Assembly: GCF_003324485.1 (NCBI RefSeq)
Contig: NZ_QODK01000001.1
Span: forward strand, 1,217,285-1,281,284
Direction of reading: 5' to 3'
DNA: 64,000 nt
DNA from: Cohaesibacter intestini
Lineage (GTDB): Bacteria; Pseudomonadota; Alphaproteobacteria; Rhizobiales; Cohaesibacteraceae
Part shown: piece after piece, positions 17,765 to 27,212 of the stretch
Layout: each line of letters starts with the position of its first letter
Numbering within the stretch: position 1 is the stretch's first letter
Notes under the pieces: model-generated
Database searches by the model: none
The model's input: only the letters and a program-made list of their open reading frames with translations
Told to the model about the DNA's origin: nothing
Program-made: the position numbers and the translations under genes

Positions 17765-17790
17765 GCCCGCAATCTTTGACGATTGCGGGC
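17765..17790. terminator. hairpin between convergent ecm and the hybrid kinase gene
   Basis: A perfect 10-bp stem GCCCGCAATC/GATTGCGGGC with a 6-nt loop lies between two convergent stops. The T content after the stem is low on both strands (TATATTC on plus). Confidence 0.65.
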
Positions 17791-17833
17791 TATATTCTTT
17801 CCACATTGGATAGAGAGGCGACGGCCAAGGCCG

Positions 17834-18949
17834 TTAGCTCTTGACCAGATCGCTCAGCATCGATTGGAGCCTTTCAGGATCAATCGGTCGCTGCATCCAG
17901 CCATCAAAGGGAGCCAACGCTGCCGGGGTCGGGTCGGAGGAGACCGCGATCAGAGGCATCGCATCCCATGCCTTGTTGTCGCGGATGCGCCCGGCCAGTT
18001 CCCAACCATCCATGCCTTCCATACGGATGTCTAGCAGCATGAAGTCCGGCAGATCGGTTGCCTGTTCAGATGCCAAGCGTGTTAGCGCTTCTTCGCCGGA
18101 AGAGGCATGGCTGGTGGCGCAGCCCATGGCTTTGAGCAATTCGGAGATGATCAGCTGATTGGTGGCATTGTCGTCGACAATTAGCCCGGCAAAACCGAGG
18201 CCGTCTTCTGTTGTCGCTTTGGTGTCGCTGTCGTCTTTATCCTCTGGTAGTGGAGCGGTTGCGACCACATCAAGCGGCAGACGGACAAAGAAGACGGCAC
18301 CCGTGGGCTTGTTGGCAGCCGCCCAGATCTTGCCATGCATCATTTCGACAATCGTCTTGACGCTCCACAGACCAAGACCTGACCCGGCGACCCCTTCGGA
18401 ACTGGTTCCTCGCTGATAGGGTTCGAACAGCAGGCTTGGGTCTGCAACGCCAAAGCCCGGGCCATCATCGGCAAAATCCAGCGCCAATTCGTTGCCTTCC
18501 TTGATGGTGGCCGACAGGGTGATGGTCGAGCCGGGGGCATATTTGATGGCATTGTCGAGCAGCAGGGTGAAAAGCCGGTTGAAATAGGTCGGATCGGGGC
18601 TGGCAAAGGCGGTGGATTTGAGTGCCGGATCAAGCACCAGCCTGAAATGGGCACCGCGTGCCTCGGCAAGACCTGATGCCACTTGCTCAAAATCCTTAAG
18701 CAGTTTGACCAGCTGCATGCTGGCGGTCGGCAGGGCTTCATGCATGGCAGCGCCGTCTTCCATCATTGCCATGGCATTGTTGGCGGCCAAATGCAAAGCC
18801 TCAAGCAAAGCGGTGCAGTTGGCCGGATTTCGGGATTTCCGGATCAATGTGCTCAGGGAGACAATGGCGCTCAACTGGGTGCGCAGGTCATGGTGAAAGC
18901 TGTCGACTTCACGAGTCTGGTCAACATTTTCTTGATTCTTGTATTCCAT
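17834..18949 (-). CDS. soluble hybrid histidine kinase with C-terminal receiver domain
   Basis: A 371-residue two-component protein with no membrane span or sensor domain. The phospho-acceptor His20 lies in FHHDLRTQLSAIV, right at the N-terminus. The ATPase has the N box LLLDNAIKYAPG (Asn133), G1 DDGPGFG (161-167) and G2 GSGLGLWSV. The receiver (about 254-368) has the acidic pair Asp259-Asp260 and phospho-acceptor Asp307 in LLDIRM. The position normally held by an invariant lysine (KP) is Arg354 (QRPID), which may slow or alter switching. With no input module, it probably receives signals through a partner. No cognate regulator is adjacent. Confidence 0.88.
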   Translation of the reverse strand: MEYKNQENVDQTREVDSFHHDLRTQLSAIVSLSTLIRKSRNPANCTALLEALHLAANNAMAMMEDGAAMHEALPTASMQLVKLLKDFEQVASGLAEARGAHFRLVLDPALKSTAFASPDPTYFNRLFTLLLDNAIKYAPGSTITLSATIKEGNELALDFADDGPGFGVADPSLLFEPYQRGTSSEGVAGSGLGLWSVKTIVEMMHGKIWAAANKPTGAVFFVRLPLDVVATAPLPEDKDDSDTKATTEDGLGFAGLIVDDNATNQLIISELLKAMGCATSHASSGEEALTRLASEQATDLPDFMLLDIRMEGMDGWELAGRIRDNKAWDAMPLIAVSSDPTPAALAPFDGWMQRPIDPERLQSMLSDLVKS

Positions 18950-19151
18950 TTTATGCTATAGGCACCCTTAGATGTGCATTTTCAAGAGGTTGTCTATCCG
19001 CATGATGCCTCTTTCCCTGCCAACTTGCCATCCTCAATTCGATTGAGACAAGCGTCAGTTTAATTGCCAAAGCATTGGCATCACAAGGACATTGCTTCCT
19101 TGCGTCCGTGACCTGCCTCATGTCCCCGCCCTGCCTGCCCCGGAGATCTCC

Positions 19152-20108
19152 ATGGCCGATATTCTCTTGATTGTTTTTCCCATCTTTGCGCTGATCGGTC
19201 TTGGTTATGGCGTGGTGATCATTGGCCTTGTGCCGCAGGATGTCGGGGCGGCCCTGTCGAAATTCGTTTTCACCATCCCACTGCCCTTGCTGTTGTTCCG
19301 AAATCTGGCGACCAATGATCTGGCCGGACAGGCGCCGTGGCCATTGTGGGGGGCTTATTTCCCCTGTCTGTTTGCGGTCTGGATTTTGGGGATGATTTTG
19401 CTGGCGGTGGTCTTCAAGCGCGAGGGCAAGGCACTGGCCGTGGCCGGGATTTCCGCTGGCTTCTCCAATCTGGTGCTGCTTGGCATTCCAATGATCACCG
19501 GGGTCTATGGCGAAGAGGCGCTGTTTCCCTTGCTGATGCTGCTGACGGTGCATTTGCCTGCTGCGATGCTGGTCAGTTCCATTCTGGTGGAATGGTATGA
19601 TCGGGAAGAGGGAAAGGCGCTGAATGTCGGCGCTGCTCTGCTCAATGTGGCCAAGGGGCTTGCGGCCAATCCGATCGTCGTTGGCATCGTGGCCGGGGGG
19701 CTGTGGAGCCTCACCGGGTTTGGCATCCCACAGGTGGCTTCGGTGGTGATTGACAAGATCGTGCCCGTGACCGTGCCTCTGGCCTTGATGTCGATGGGCA
19801 TGGGGATGCGCAAATACGGGCTGAGTGGCGACATCCTGTCGGGCTTCCTGCTGGCCTTGATGAAGACTATGCTGCTGCCCGCTCTGTTCCTGCTGATCAC
19901 CAGCACACTGATTCCGTTGCCAACTGAATGGGTGGCTGTGATCCTGATTGGTGCGGCCTGTCCGACCGGGGTTAATGCCTATTTGCTGGCCGAGCATTTT
20001 GGTGTCGGGCACCGGGTGGCGGCCAACACCATCACCCTGTCGGTGCTTTTGGGGCTGGTGACCCTGCCTTTCTGGATTTCCGTCTCGCACCAGATTCTGG
20101 GTCAATAG
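19152..20108 (+). CDS. AEC-family transporter
   Basis: A 318-residue inner-membrane protein of the auxin-efflux-carrier family, with about ten helices in two inverted halves. Family marks are the LIVFPIFALIGLGYGVVIIG start, FSNLVLLGIPMITGVYGEEA and GAACPTGVNAYLLAEHFG near the end. Bacterial members carry malate, other organic acids or unknown solutes; the substrate is not deducible. ATG 19152 has GGAGA upstream. Its 3' end overlaps that of convergent gluQRS by 7 bp. Confidence 0.88.
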   Translation: MADILLIVFPIFALIGLGYGVVIIGLVPQDVGAALSKFVFTIPLPLLLFRNLATNDLAGQAPWPLWGAYFPCLFAVWILGMILLAVVFKREGKALAVAGISAGFSNLVLLGIPMITGVYGEEALFPLLMLLTVHLPAAMLVSSILVEWYDREEGKALNVGAALLNVAKGLAANPIVVGIVAGGLWSLTGFGIPQVASVVIDKIVPVTVPLALMSMGMGMRKYGLSGDILSGFLLALMKTMLLPALFLLITSTLIPLPTEWVAVILIGAACPTGVNAYLLAEHFGVGHRVAANTITLSVLLGLVTLPFWISVSHQILGQ

Positions 20109-20995
20109 AGAAACGCAGCCAGATCGTCGTCGGAAAACTCAATCATGGTGCGGATGTCGGCGGGTGTCGCACCTTGCGCGCGCAACGTCTTCAAGCTCAG
20201 ATCCCCACGGGATTTGGAGAGCTTTTGCCCTGCAATGTCAGTCAGCAACCGATGGTGATGATAGAGTGGGGCGGGTAGAGCGAGAAGTTGTTGCAACAGC
20301 CGGTGAAGGCCGGTGGCGTGATAGAGATCTTGCCCTCGCACCACATGGGAAATCTTTTGCGCGGCATCATCCACCACCACCGACAAATGATAGCTGGTCG
20401 GGCAGTCCTTGCGCGCCAATATCACATCGCCCCATGCGTTTGGCTGAGCAGGAATGGCGGACACTTGCGGATAGGATGGGCTGCGAAGGCCATTTTCCTG
20501 CCAGTTGAGGGGGGCGGACGCCACCAATTTCATTGCCTTTTCCATATCGAGCCGCCAGGCACAGTCACCATTCGCATGCTCTTTCTCCTTGAGCAAATGG
20601 CGGGGGAACAGCGGTGCTCCATCCGGATCACGCGGATGGGGGTGCCCTGTTTGTTCTTCTGAGCGGGCGATGGCCTGCCGGATCTCTTTGCGGCTGGCGA
20701 TGGAAGGATAGAGCAGGCCTCGCTGTTTCAATTGATCAATGCTTGCCGCATAGACGTCAAAACGGCTGGATTGCTGCACGACCGGTTCAGGCCAGTCGAG
20801 GCCCAGCCATCGCAGGTCATCGGTCATCTGGTTGACCTGGTTCGGGGTGCAGCGGATGGTGTCGATGTCCTCGATGCGGAGCAGAAACTGTCCCTGCCTG
20901 CGTTGTGCCGCTTCGAAATTGATCAGAGCCGAGAGGGCGTGGCCCAGATGAAGAGCGCCATTGGGGCTGGGGGCAAAGCGGAAAATCGGGCACAT
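20102..20995 (-). CDS. gluQRS: glutamyl-Q tRNA(Asp) synthetase
   Basis: A 297-residue paralogue of the glutamyl-tRNA synthetase catalytic domain, lacking the anticodon-binding part, that attaches glutamate to queuosine in tRNA-Asp. HIGH-type motif HLGHALSAL follows FAPSPNG at the start, and the KMSKS-type motif is KLSKSRGD. RIEDIDTIR and LRWLGLDWPEP are also typical. ATG 20995 begins MCPIFRFAPSPNG; an upstream TTG (21025) would add a non-conserved extension. A queuosine-precursor transporter (yhhQ) occurs at 49257, so the window holds two parts of queuosine biology. Confidence 0.93.
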   Translation of the reverse strand: MCPIFRFAPSPNGALHLGHALSALINFEAAQRRQGQFLLRIEDIDTIRCTPNQVNQMTDDLRWLGLDWPEPVVQQSSRFDVYAASIDQLKQRGLLYPSIASRKEIRQAIARSEEQTGHPHPRDPDGAPLFPRHLLKEKEHANGDCAWRLDMEKAMKLVASAPLNWQENGLRSPSYPQVSAIPAQPNAWGDVILARKDCPTSYHLSVVVDDAAQKISHVVRGQDLYHATGLHRLLQQLLALPAPLYHHHRLLTDIAGQKLSKSRGDLSLKTLRAQGATPADIRTMIEFSDDDLAAFLY

Positions 20996-21091
20996 CGGGT
21001 CTTGTCCGGTTGCGGGAGGAGGCAATCTGGTGATTGATAGCCCCTTCGGGCAGGGAGTGTCTATAGGGACGCCAAGTGAGAAAGATCGATT

Positions 21092-21733
21092 ATGGAACGC
21101 TTTAAGGATCAGTCAGATCTCGATGCGGCTTTGGTGCGGCTCGGTCAGTTGGACCGGCGCTGTGTGCCTTTCATCGAACTGTGCCAGCCGATCCCTTTGC
21201 GGCAACGGCCCGGAGGCCTTGGGGGGTTGTTGCGGATCCTGTTGGGGCAACAGGTCTCGGTTGCGTCGGCCAATGCCATTTGGCAGCGCTTTGAGGCGGC
21301 CTATCCGGGCATGGAGGCCAAAGCATTGGCCGAGGCGAGCGAAGAGGATTTGCGTGCCTGCTCTCTGTCACGACCGAAAATCAAGGCGGTGACAAGGATC
21401 GCCCAAGCCTTTGCAGATGGCTTTGATCCCGATGGGTTGCTGGAACAAGGCCTGTCTGTGGTGCGCACGGAATTGCTTGCGTTGCATGGGGTGGGACCAT
21501 GGACAGCCGATATTTATCTGCTGTTCTGTCTTGGGGGGCGTGATGTGATGCCGTCCGGTGATCTGGCCTTGCAGGTGGCGGCTGCCCATCTGGTGGGGGC
21601 GGACGAGCGGCTCAGCGCCAAGCAATTGGAGGAATTGGCGGCAAGCGCGTGGCAGCCAGAGCGCAGCGCGGCTGCGCATTTGCTCTGGGCGATCTATCGC
21701 GACCTGAAAGCAGGGCGCGACGGAGTGATCTGA
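21092..21733 (+). CDS. DNA-3-methyladenine glycosylase II (AlkA-like, HhH-GPD)
   Basis: A 213-residue base-excision repair enzyme that removes alkylated purines. The GLLRILLGQQVSVASANAIW segment begins the HhH-GPD fold. The helix-hairpin-helix LLALHGVGPWTADIYLLF is followed by MPSGDLALQ, whose Asp is the catalytic residue. It lacks the N-terminal domain of E. coli AlkA, like many short alphaproteobacterial forms, and has no C-terminal iron-sulfur cysteines. Its stop directly abuts the convergent dsbB stop. Confidence 0.9.
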   Translation: MERFKDQSDLDAALVRLGQLDRRCVPFIELCQPIPLRQRPGGLGGLLRILLGQQVSVASANAIWQRFEAAYPGMEAKALAEASEEDLRACSLSRPKIKAVTRIAQAFADGFDPDGLLEQGLSVVRTELLALHGVGPWTADIYLLFCLGGRDVMPSGDLALQVAAAHLVGADERLSAKQLEELAASAWQPERSAAAHLLWAIYRDLKAGRDGVI

Positions 21734-22315
21734 TCAGGCCTGACCATAGAGCTTGTCGAGCCAGCCCTTGAGGAAGGGCAGCAGACGGAACACAAAGCCG
21801 AAGATACCATCCCGGCCAAATGCGCCGACAAGGCCAATGGCGCCGAGAATGCTGGACAGCACGGCATTCCAGCCGCCAAAGGAAAGACCGAGAATGCGCA
21901 TCTGGGCGACCGAGCAACTGATCAGTTCGGTTTGTTGAAGTTGCTGCAGCAGATTGGCGGCATTGTTGGTGATTTCAACGGTGTTTGTGCAGTCGCTGGG
22001 ACCCATCCAGAATTCCCACTCGGCACCGGCCTGATAGACGCCCACGCCCGCGCTGTAGAACATCAGGCCCGACAAGGCCAAAAGCATCAGCCGGACAAAA
22101 GGTGCGGGGGCCTTTAGACGGATCGCAAGCACCAAAATGGCTGCGAGCGGTACCATGGCGTAATGGGTGTGACGCTGGATGTAGCACAATTGGCACGGCT
22201 GGAAACCGCCAATATGTTCGAAGCCAAGGGAGCAAAGGGAAATGAAGGCAGATCCCAGAAAGAGCAGGAGGGCGCTCATGCGTTGGGTGTCGGAAAGCGG
22301 GGTCGTCAATGTCAT
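21734..22315 (-). CDS. dsbB: DsbB-family disulfide bond formation protein
   Basis: A 193-residue four-helix inner-membrane quinone reductase that would reoxidise a DsbA-like partner. The first redox pair is CQLC in GGFQPCQLCYIQRHTHY; the second periplasmic loop has Cys in PSDCTNTVE and in ELISCSVAQMRILGLSFGGW. Both pairs are therefore present. It lies downstream of the yqaA-type gene on the same strand with an 89-bp gap. No dsbA in the window. Confidence 0.88.
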   Translation of the reverse strand: MTLTTPLSDTQRMSALLLFLGSAFISLCSLGFEHIGGFQPCQLCYIQRHTHYAMVPLAAILVLAIRLKAPAPFVRLMLLALSGLMFYSAGVGVYQAGAEWEFWMGPSDCTNTVEITNNAANLLQQLQQTELISCSVAQMRILGLSFGGWNAVLSSILGAIGLVGAFGRDGIFGFVFRLLPFLKGWLDKLYGQA

Positions 22316-22404
22316 TGTCTGTCATCCAAGGGACGGGATGCGGGCCGGGAGGGCCAAGCTTGGCAGGTGTCAGAGCTTTAGGGGGCAACCATGTCGAAAA
22401 TTTG

Positions 22405-22992
22405 TCAGTGTGGAACCAGATATTTCGCCACAACGAAACCGCCGATCAAGACGATCAGCGACACGGTGAAAACCAGACCGAGCCTTTTCTCGATGAAGTC
22501 GCGAATAGGAGGGCCGAGCCAATAGAGCAACGCTGCGACGGCAAAGAAGCGAATGCCCCGGGCGATGACGGAAGCGACCAGAAAGACCGGCATGGCCAGC
22601 CCTGTGGCGCCCGACGCAATGGTGATGACCTTGTAGGGAAAGGGGGTAAGACCGGCAATCAGCACGATCCAGACGCCCCATTCATTGTAGCGTTCTGTGA
22701 AAGACGCGAATTTGTCCGCATAGCCATAGAAGCTAAGGATCGGCTGGGCCAGCTGGTCAAACAGAAAGGCACCGATGATATAGCCCAGCAACCCACCCAG
22801 CACGGAAGCCGCCGTGCAAATGGCTGCGTAGAGCCATGCTTTTTCGCGCTTGGCGATGACCATCGGGATCAATAGCGCGTCTGGCGGGATGGGGAAGACC
22901 GAGCTTTCGATGAAGGAAACCGACCCGAGCGCCCAAGGGGCGCGGGGGCCTGATGCCAGACCCATTGTCCAATCATACAATTTGCGCAGCAT
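22405..22992 (-). CDS. YqaA-type (VTT/DedA superfamily) membrane protein
   Basis: A 195-residue integral membrane protein with the SNARE-associated/VTT domain. It has the family block VSFIESSVFPIPPDALLIPM and the re-entrant AGLTPFPYKVITIASGATG. Members of the wider DedA superfamily translocate lipid carriers; the role of the YqaA branch is unclear. It probably shares a transcript with dsbB downstream, a pairing common in Hyphomicrobiales. Confidence 0.88.
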   Translation of the reverse strand: MLRKLYDWTMGLASGPRAPWALGSVSFIESSVFPIPPDALLIPMVIAKREKAWLYAAICTAASVLGGLLGYIIGAFLFDQLAQPILSFYGYADKFASFTERYNEWGVWIVLIAGLTPFPYKVITIASGATGLAMPVFLVASVIARGIRFFAVAALLYWLGPPIRDFIEKRLGLVFTVSLIVLIGGFVVAKYLVPH

Positions 22993-23186
22993 CGGGGATC
23001 ATCTCTCTCTTGTCTCTGCCGGAGGCGGAATGTCTCAGTTCAGATAGGGCACCTTTGTGCCTTGTTCCAGTGGCGCGAGCATAGGGGGCACTGGTTAAGG
23101 GTGTGTCAAATCGTGTTGACTATGGAAGAATTGTGACGCTTGTCTGTTGACGGGAGAATTTTTGCTTCTATATTCCCACCTCACGT

Positions 23187-23273
23187 GCCCCTGTGGCGGA
23201 ACTGGTAGACGCGACGGATTCAAAATCCGTTTCCTTCACCGGAGTGCCCGTTCGAGTCGGGCCAGGGGCACCA
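23187..23273 (+). tRNA. tRNA-Leu (anticodon CAA)
   Basis: Cloverleaf with acceptor GCCCCTG/CAGGGGC, the anticodon loop TTCAAAA closed by ACGGA/TCCGT, a long class-II variable arm (TTCCTTCACCGGAG) and T-arm GTTCGAGTC. The CCA end is encoded. The anticodon CAA reads UUG leucine codons. No integrase or repeat is seen beside it. Confidence 0.97.
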
Positions 23274-23357
23274 TTTCTCTTCCTGGTAAAATGTTCACAT
23301 CCTTTCGCACGCACGGCCATCATTGCGCTTTGGCGCCCATTTGATGCGTCTTGTCGG

Positions 23358-24125
23358 CTATAGAAGCGTGCGGATGGCATTCAACAGCATCAGCAGTGCC
23401 AGACCGGTCAGCAGATATTTGAAGATTTTGCGGAACAGGCTTTCATCCATCATATGCAAGATCTTGCCGCCGGTGATGGTCCCCAGATAGCCGGACGCGA
23501 TCATTGCCAGCAACAAACCGATCCAAGCTTTAAACGCAAAGCCGACAAAGCCGAAGGCAATGATCTTCAAGCCATGTTGAAGGGTCATGGCGGTTGCATG
23601 GGTTGCAACGACCCCCTGACGGTCCGGGGCTTTGCCAGCCACGATGGCAGCGACAAGGGGGCCGGTTGCGCCGACAAACATGCCGACCAGTGAGGAAAAG
23701 GCACCGCCAAATCCGATGGTTGCCGCGCCGCCTTGCATGAATTTGGGTCGCGGAGCCCAGACCAGAAACAACACGAACAGAGCAAGGATGATCTTCAACA
23801 GGGCATCGGGCAAGGCGATCACGATTTGCGATCCGACCGCCGTACCAAGGATCGCGCCGATGGCAAAGGCCAGCATGAAGGTCCATCGAATATGGGGACG
23901 CAAGTGCCATGCCCGCCCTGCATTGGAGCCCATCTGGACGATGCCGTGGGCTGGAATGAGGGTTGCGACGGGAATGACCATGCTCATGATTGCCAACAGC
24001 GCAACTCCGCCACCAATGCCAAAGGCGGCAGTCATGGCGGAGGTGGCATAAGCGGCGACAATCAGACCCCACAAAGCGAGCTCATTAAGGCCGGTGTCGG
24101 CAAAGATTGGCAGAGATTCTAACAT
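23358..24125 (-). CDS. TauE/SafE-family anion exporter
   Basis: A 255-residue inner-membrane protein with about eight helices. The family shows FGIGGGVALLAIMSMVIPVA in the first half and GGAFSSLVGMFVGATGPLVA in the second. Members export sulfite, sulfoacetate or other anions; the substrate here is unknown. ATG 24125 is preceded by AGGGGGCGATC. It lies 44 bp downstream of the M20 hydrolase gene on the same strand, so the two may form an operon. The 3' neighbour is tRNA-Leu. Confidence 0.88.
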   Translation of the reverse strand: MLESLPIFADTGLNELALWGLIVAAYATSAMTAAFGIGGGVALLAIMSMVIPVATLIPAHGIVQMGSNAGRAWHLRPHIRWTFMLAFAIGAILGTAVGSQIVIALPDALLKIILALFVLFLVWAPRPKFMQGGAATIGFGGAFSSLVGMFVGATGPLVAAIVAGKAPDRQGVVATHATAMTLQHGLKIIAFGFVGFAFKAWIGLLLAMIASGYLGTITGGKILHMMDESLFRKIFKYLLTGLALLMLLNAIRTLL

Positions 24126-24169
24126 GATCGCCCCCTTGCATCGGGCTTGCGGGATTGGGTTGTCTGGCC

Positions 24170-25336
24170 TCAGGCTGGCAGGGCAGCCTCGACAATCTTC
24201 ACCCAATAGGATGCCCCGACCGGAATGAGGTCATCATTGAAGTCATAATCGGGATGATGCAGCGAGGCGCTGTCGCCATTGCCGACAAAAACAAACGCGC
24301 CGGGTCGTTCCTGTAGCATGAAGGAGAAATCCTCCGAGCCCATGGATGGCGTCATGGTGGCATCGACCTGGTCCTCACCGGCCAGTTCCTTGGCTACCTT
24401 TTCGGCGATTGCCACTGGCGCGCCATGGTTGACAGTGACGGGGTAATCGCGCTGATAGGCCAATGTGGCCTTGGCACCATAAAGAGCTGCCGTGCCCTCG
24501 ACAATTTCTTGCAAGCGCTGTTCGGCCATATCGCGGACTGCGGGGTCGAGGGTGCGGACCGTGCCTTCGATGAAACCGGTCTGGGGGACCACATTGTCCG
24601 TGAAACCAGCATGGATGTGGCAAAGAGAGACGACAATCGAGCTCTGCGGGTTGGTGTTGCGACTGGCGATGGTCTGCACCGCCTGAATAATGGCGGCCAT
24701 CACCACGACAGTGTCAATGCCTTCATGGGGCTTGGCGGCATGGCAGCCTTTGCCCTCGACATTGATCATGATGCGATCGGCTGAGGCCATGATCGGGCCA
24801 TCCTTCATACAAAAGGCCCCGAGCGGCACACCGGGCCAGTTGTGCATGCCATAGACTTCATCGATCGACCAGCGATCCATCAGGCCGTCTGCGACCATTT
24901 CGCGCGCGCCGCCCCCGCCTTCTTCAGCTGGTTGGAAGATCAGCGCCACGCGACCATCAAAATTGCGGGTTTCCTGAAGATACTTGGCCGCTGCCAGAAG
25001 CATGGTGGTGTGGCCATCATGACCGCAGGCATGCATTTTGCCTTCGACCTTGGAGGCATAGGGCTTGCCGGAGGTCTCAACCAGCGGCAGAGCGTCCATG
25101 TCGGCGCGCAGCCCTACAGTCTTGCCGGATATGTTGCTCTTGCCTTCGATCACGGCGACGACGCCGGTTCTGCCAATGCCAGTGGTGATGTCCGTGATGC
25201 CATAGGCTGTCAGTTCCTTGACGACCCGCTTGGCGGTTTCATGGACGTCGAACTGAAGCTCTGGTTGTTGGTGCAAATCGCGCCGGACTTGAGTGAGTTC
25301 GTCGTGAAAGTCGGCAATACGATTGATGATTGGCAT
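24170..25336 (-). CDS. M20-family amidohydrolase (hippurate/N-acyl amino acid hydrolase type)
   Basis: A 388-residue metal-dependent hydrolase of peptidase family M20D. Visible marks are RRDLHQQPEL, LRADMDALPL, metal-site ACGHDGHTTM, the catalytic pair in FQPAEEGGGGAREM, and MHNWPGVPLG. The dimer-domain insert follows mid-protein, and the late SMGSEDFSFM completes the site. Family members cleave N-acyl amino acids, hippurate or indole conjugates; the precise substrate is unknown. It is probably cotranscribed with the TauE-type exporter. Confidence 0.9.
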   Translation of the reverse strand: MPIINRIADFHDELTQVRRDLHQQPELQFDVHETAKRVVKELTAYGITDITTGIGRTGVVAVIEGKSNISGKTVGLRADMDALPLVETSGKPYASKVEGKMHACGHDGHTTMLLAAAKYLQETRNFDGRVALIFQPAEEGGGGAREMVADGLMDRWSIDEVYGMHNWPGVPLGAFCMKDGPIMASADRIMINVEGKGCHAAKPHEGIDTVVVMAAIIQAVQTIASRNTNPQSSIVVSLCHIHAGFTDNVVPQTGFIEGTVRTLDPAVRDMAEQRLQEIVEGTAALYGAKATLAYQRDYPVTVNHGAPVAIAEKVAKELAGEDQVDATMTPSMGSEDFSFMLQERPGAFVFVGNGDSASLHHPDYDFNDDLIPVGASYWVKIVEAALPA

Positions 25337-25621
25337 GAATGGAGGCCTTGCTTGGAAAGGTTTGTTTGAACAGGACGGGCTCTGTTGAGCTTCCATCGCA
25401 CGAGACCGTGCTGTCTCGTGATTGCGTTGAGATTAGTGGGGGCATCAAGCAAGGGCAAGGGCTTTGTCTCTGCGGCCCCTGTTGGAATGCGCCTTCTCGC
25501 GATTGGGGCTTGTTCGCCGTCGGTGCATCCGCTAGAGAGGGGTGGGTCTTTAACGTCAGAACCCTACCCGACTGATCTGAGAATCAGTCTCGAACTGCCT
25601 ATCTTCGGAGAGTTTCGGATC

Positions 25622-26866
25622 ATGCGTCCAGCCTTTGGCGTCAAAGCCAGTCACACCAAACAAGACAGTCTGGTCAAATCCAGCAGACGTTTGACGGCGC
25701 TATCGCTGGTCGGTCTTGGCCTTGTCGCGCTGATGGGATCAATGCTGGCGACGGGCGGGTCGGCGCAGGCGGCGCAAAAGGCCAAACCTGCGGAAAAGCA
25801 GGATCTGGTTCTGTCTGCCAATCCGCTGTTGCTGATGGATGTGGCGAGCGGCAAGGTGCTGTATCATCAAAAAGCCAATCAGAAATGGTATCCGGCATCG
25901 CTGACCAAGCTGATGACGGCCTATGTCACCTTTCGGGCCATCGCGTCTGGCGAATTGTCCGAAGATAGTGTGGTGACCATTTCCGAGCATGCACTGGCCT
26001 ATCCTGCGTCTAAAATGGGGTTCAAGGTCGGCACACGGCTGACGGTCGACAATGCACTGAAGATGGTGTTGGTCAAATCGGCCAACGACATTGCCGCCGC
26101 TTTGGGTGAACGGGTTGCGGGCAGTGAACCTTCCTTTGCCGAGCGGATGAACCGGGAGGCGGCGCGTCTGGGTATGACTGCGACCCATTTTGTCAATGCC
26201 AATGGTCTTTTCCATCCGGATCAAACCAGCTCGGCCCGTGACATGGCTGTGCTGACCCGGCAGATCCTGCTGGAATTTCCGCAATATCGCCCGTTGTTCC
26301 AGATCCCGGCCATTCGCCATGGCAAGCGGGTCCTTCGCTCCTACAACAAGCTGCTCGAAACCTTCCGCGGTGCCAACGGTATGAAAACCGGGTTTGTTTG
26401 TTCCTCCGGTTACAACATCGTTTCGTCTGCAACGCGCAATGGCCGGCAACTGGTGGCTGTGGTGCTGGGGGCTTCCAACACACAACTGCGTTCCGAGACA
26501 GCCGCTTTCCTGCTGACCCAAGGCTTCGTGCGGCAGGATATGGCGCCGGGCGCCGGGGCATCGATTGCCAATGGGACCCAGTTTGGAGCGATCACTCGAC
26601 CCCATGACATGCGGCCGGAAATCTGCCCCAATGGCGGGCCGAAATGGACGCCACATGTGGCCTACAAGGTCAGTTTTCTTGAGCCGCGCTTCAAGGTAAT
26701 GGAGCCGGTGCGGGTTTATGCCGGGGTGAAGAAAAGGCCGATCAAGCTGCCGCTGAAAATGGCGCAATTGCCCCTAGCCAGCCCGTTCGAAAAGCCGGTC
26801 CAGCCGCTAAAGGCGCAGAAGGGTGATGTGGTTCGTCTGGCCTATTTGCCACGCCCGAAGCCCTGA
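25622..26866 (+). CDS. D-alanyl-D-alanine carboxypeptidase (S11 / PBP5-6 type)
   Basis: A 414-residue periplasmic enzyme trimming the terminal D-Ala of peptidoglycan stem peptides. The signal sequence is about residues 22-50 (LSLVGLGLVALMGSMLATGG). Active-site motifs are in order: SxxK SLTK at 93-96, SxN SAND at 153-156 and KTG at 255-257. The C-terminal region (about 330-414) is basic and replaces the usual PBP5 C-terminal domain. ATG 25622 with GGAGAG upstream is favoured over a 79-residue upstream extension. It converges on tusA, with only 5 bp between stops. Confidence 0.92.
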   Translation: MRPAFGVKASHTKQDSLVKSSRRLTALSLVGLGLVALMGSMLATGGSAQAAQKAKPAEKQDLVLSANPLLLMDVASGKVLYHQKANQKWYPASLTKLMTAYVTFRAIASGELSEDSVVTISEHALAYPASKMGFKVGTRLTVDNALKMVLVKSANDIAAALGERVAGSEPSFAERMNREAARLGMTATHFVNANGLFHPDQTSSARDMAVLTRQILLEFPQYRPLFQIPAIRHGKRVLRSYNKLLETFRGANGMKTGFVCSSGYNIVSSATRNGRQLVAVVLGASNTQLRSETAAFLLTQGFVRQDMAPGAGASIANGTQFGAITRPHDMRPEICPNGGPKWTPHVAYKVSFLEPRFKVMEPVRVYAGVKKRPIKLPLKMAQLPLASPFEKPVQPLKAQKGDVVRLAYLPRPKP

Positions 26867-26871
26867 GTCGC

Positions 26872-27093
26872 TCACGCTTTTACAATCAGAAAACGCATCT
26901 TACCGTCTTGGTGCTGGTCGCTTGCCAGCAGTCGGTGACCATGCTCGTTGCAATAATGAGGCAAGTCGATCATCGACATCGGATCGGTGGTGGTGACCTC
27001 TATGCAGTCGCCTGCCTTCATGGCCGACAATGCCTTTTGGGTCCGCAGGACGGGCAGGGGACATTTGAGGCCGCTTAAGTCCATCTCTTGCAT
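26872..27093 (-). CDS. tusA: TusA-family sulfurtransferase
   Basis: A 73-residue sulfur carrier. Its family motif CPLPVL follows MDLSGLK, and the cysteine would carry the persulfide used in tRNA 2-thiouridine or molybdenum-cofactor sulfur relay. The remainder, VTTTDPMSMIDLPHYCNEHG, fits the two-layer fold. It is a single gene convergent with the carboxypeptidase. Confidence 0.9.
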   Translation of the reverse strand: MQEMDLSGLKCPLPVLRTQKALSAMKAGDCIEVTTTDPMSMIDLPHYCNEHGHRLLASDQHQDGKMRFLIVKA

Positions 27094-27212
27094 GAGGCGC
27101 GTTCCGTCTTACGTTAAATCCAGTATAAATCAGTATATGGGGTGATCTCGGTTTCTAACGGTTCGCTGACGATGTCGCAAGCGGGGAAACCGGACAATAA
27201 GGGGAGATGATG

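Noticed and set aside
18951..20105. 384-codon minus-strand open frame over the AEC transporter gene
   Set aside because: Gln/His-rich shadow frame; the opposite strand encodes a clear membrane protein.
23187..23273. tRNA-Leu as a second integration site
   Set aside because: No integrase, repeat or compositional break is seen on either side.
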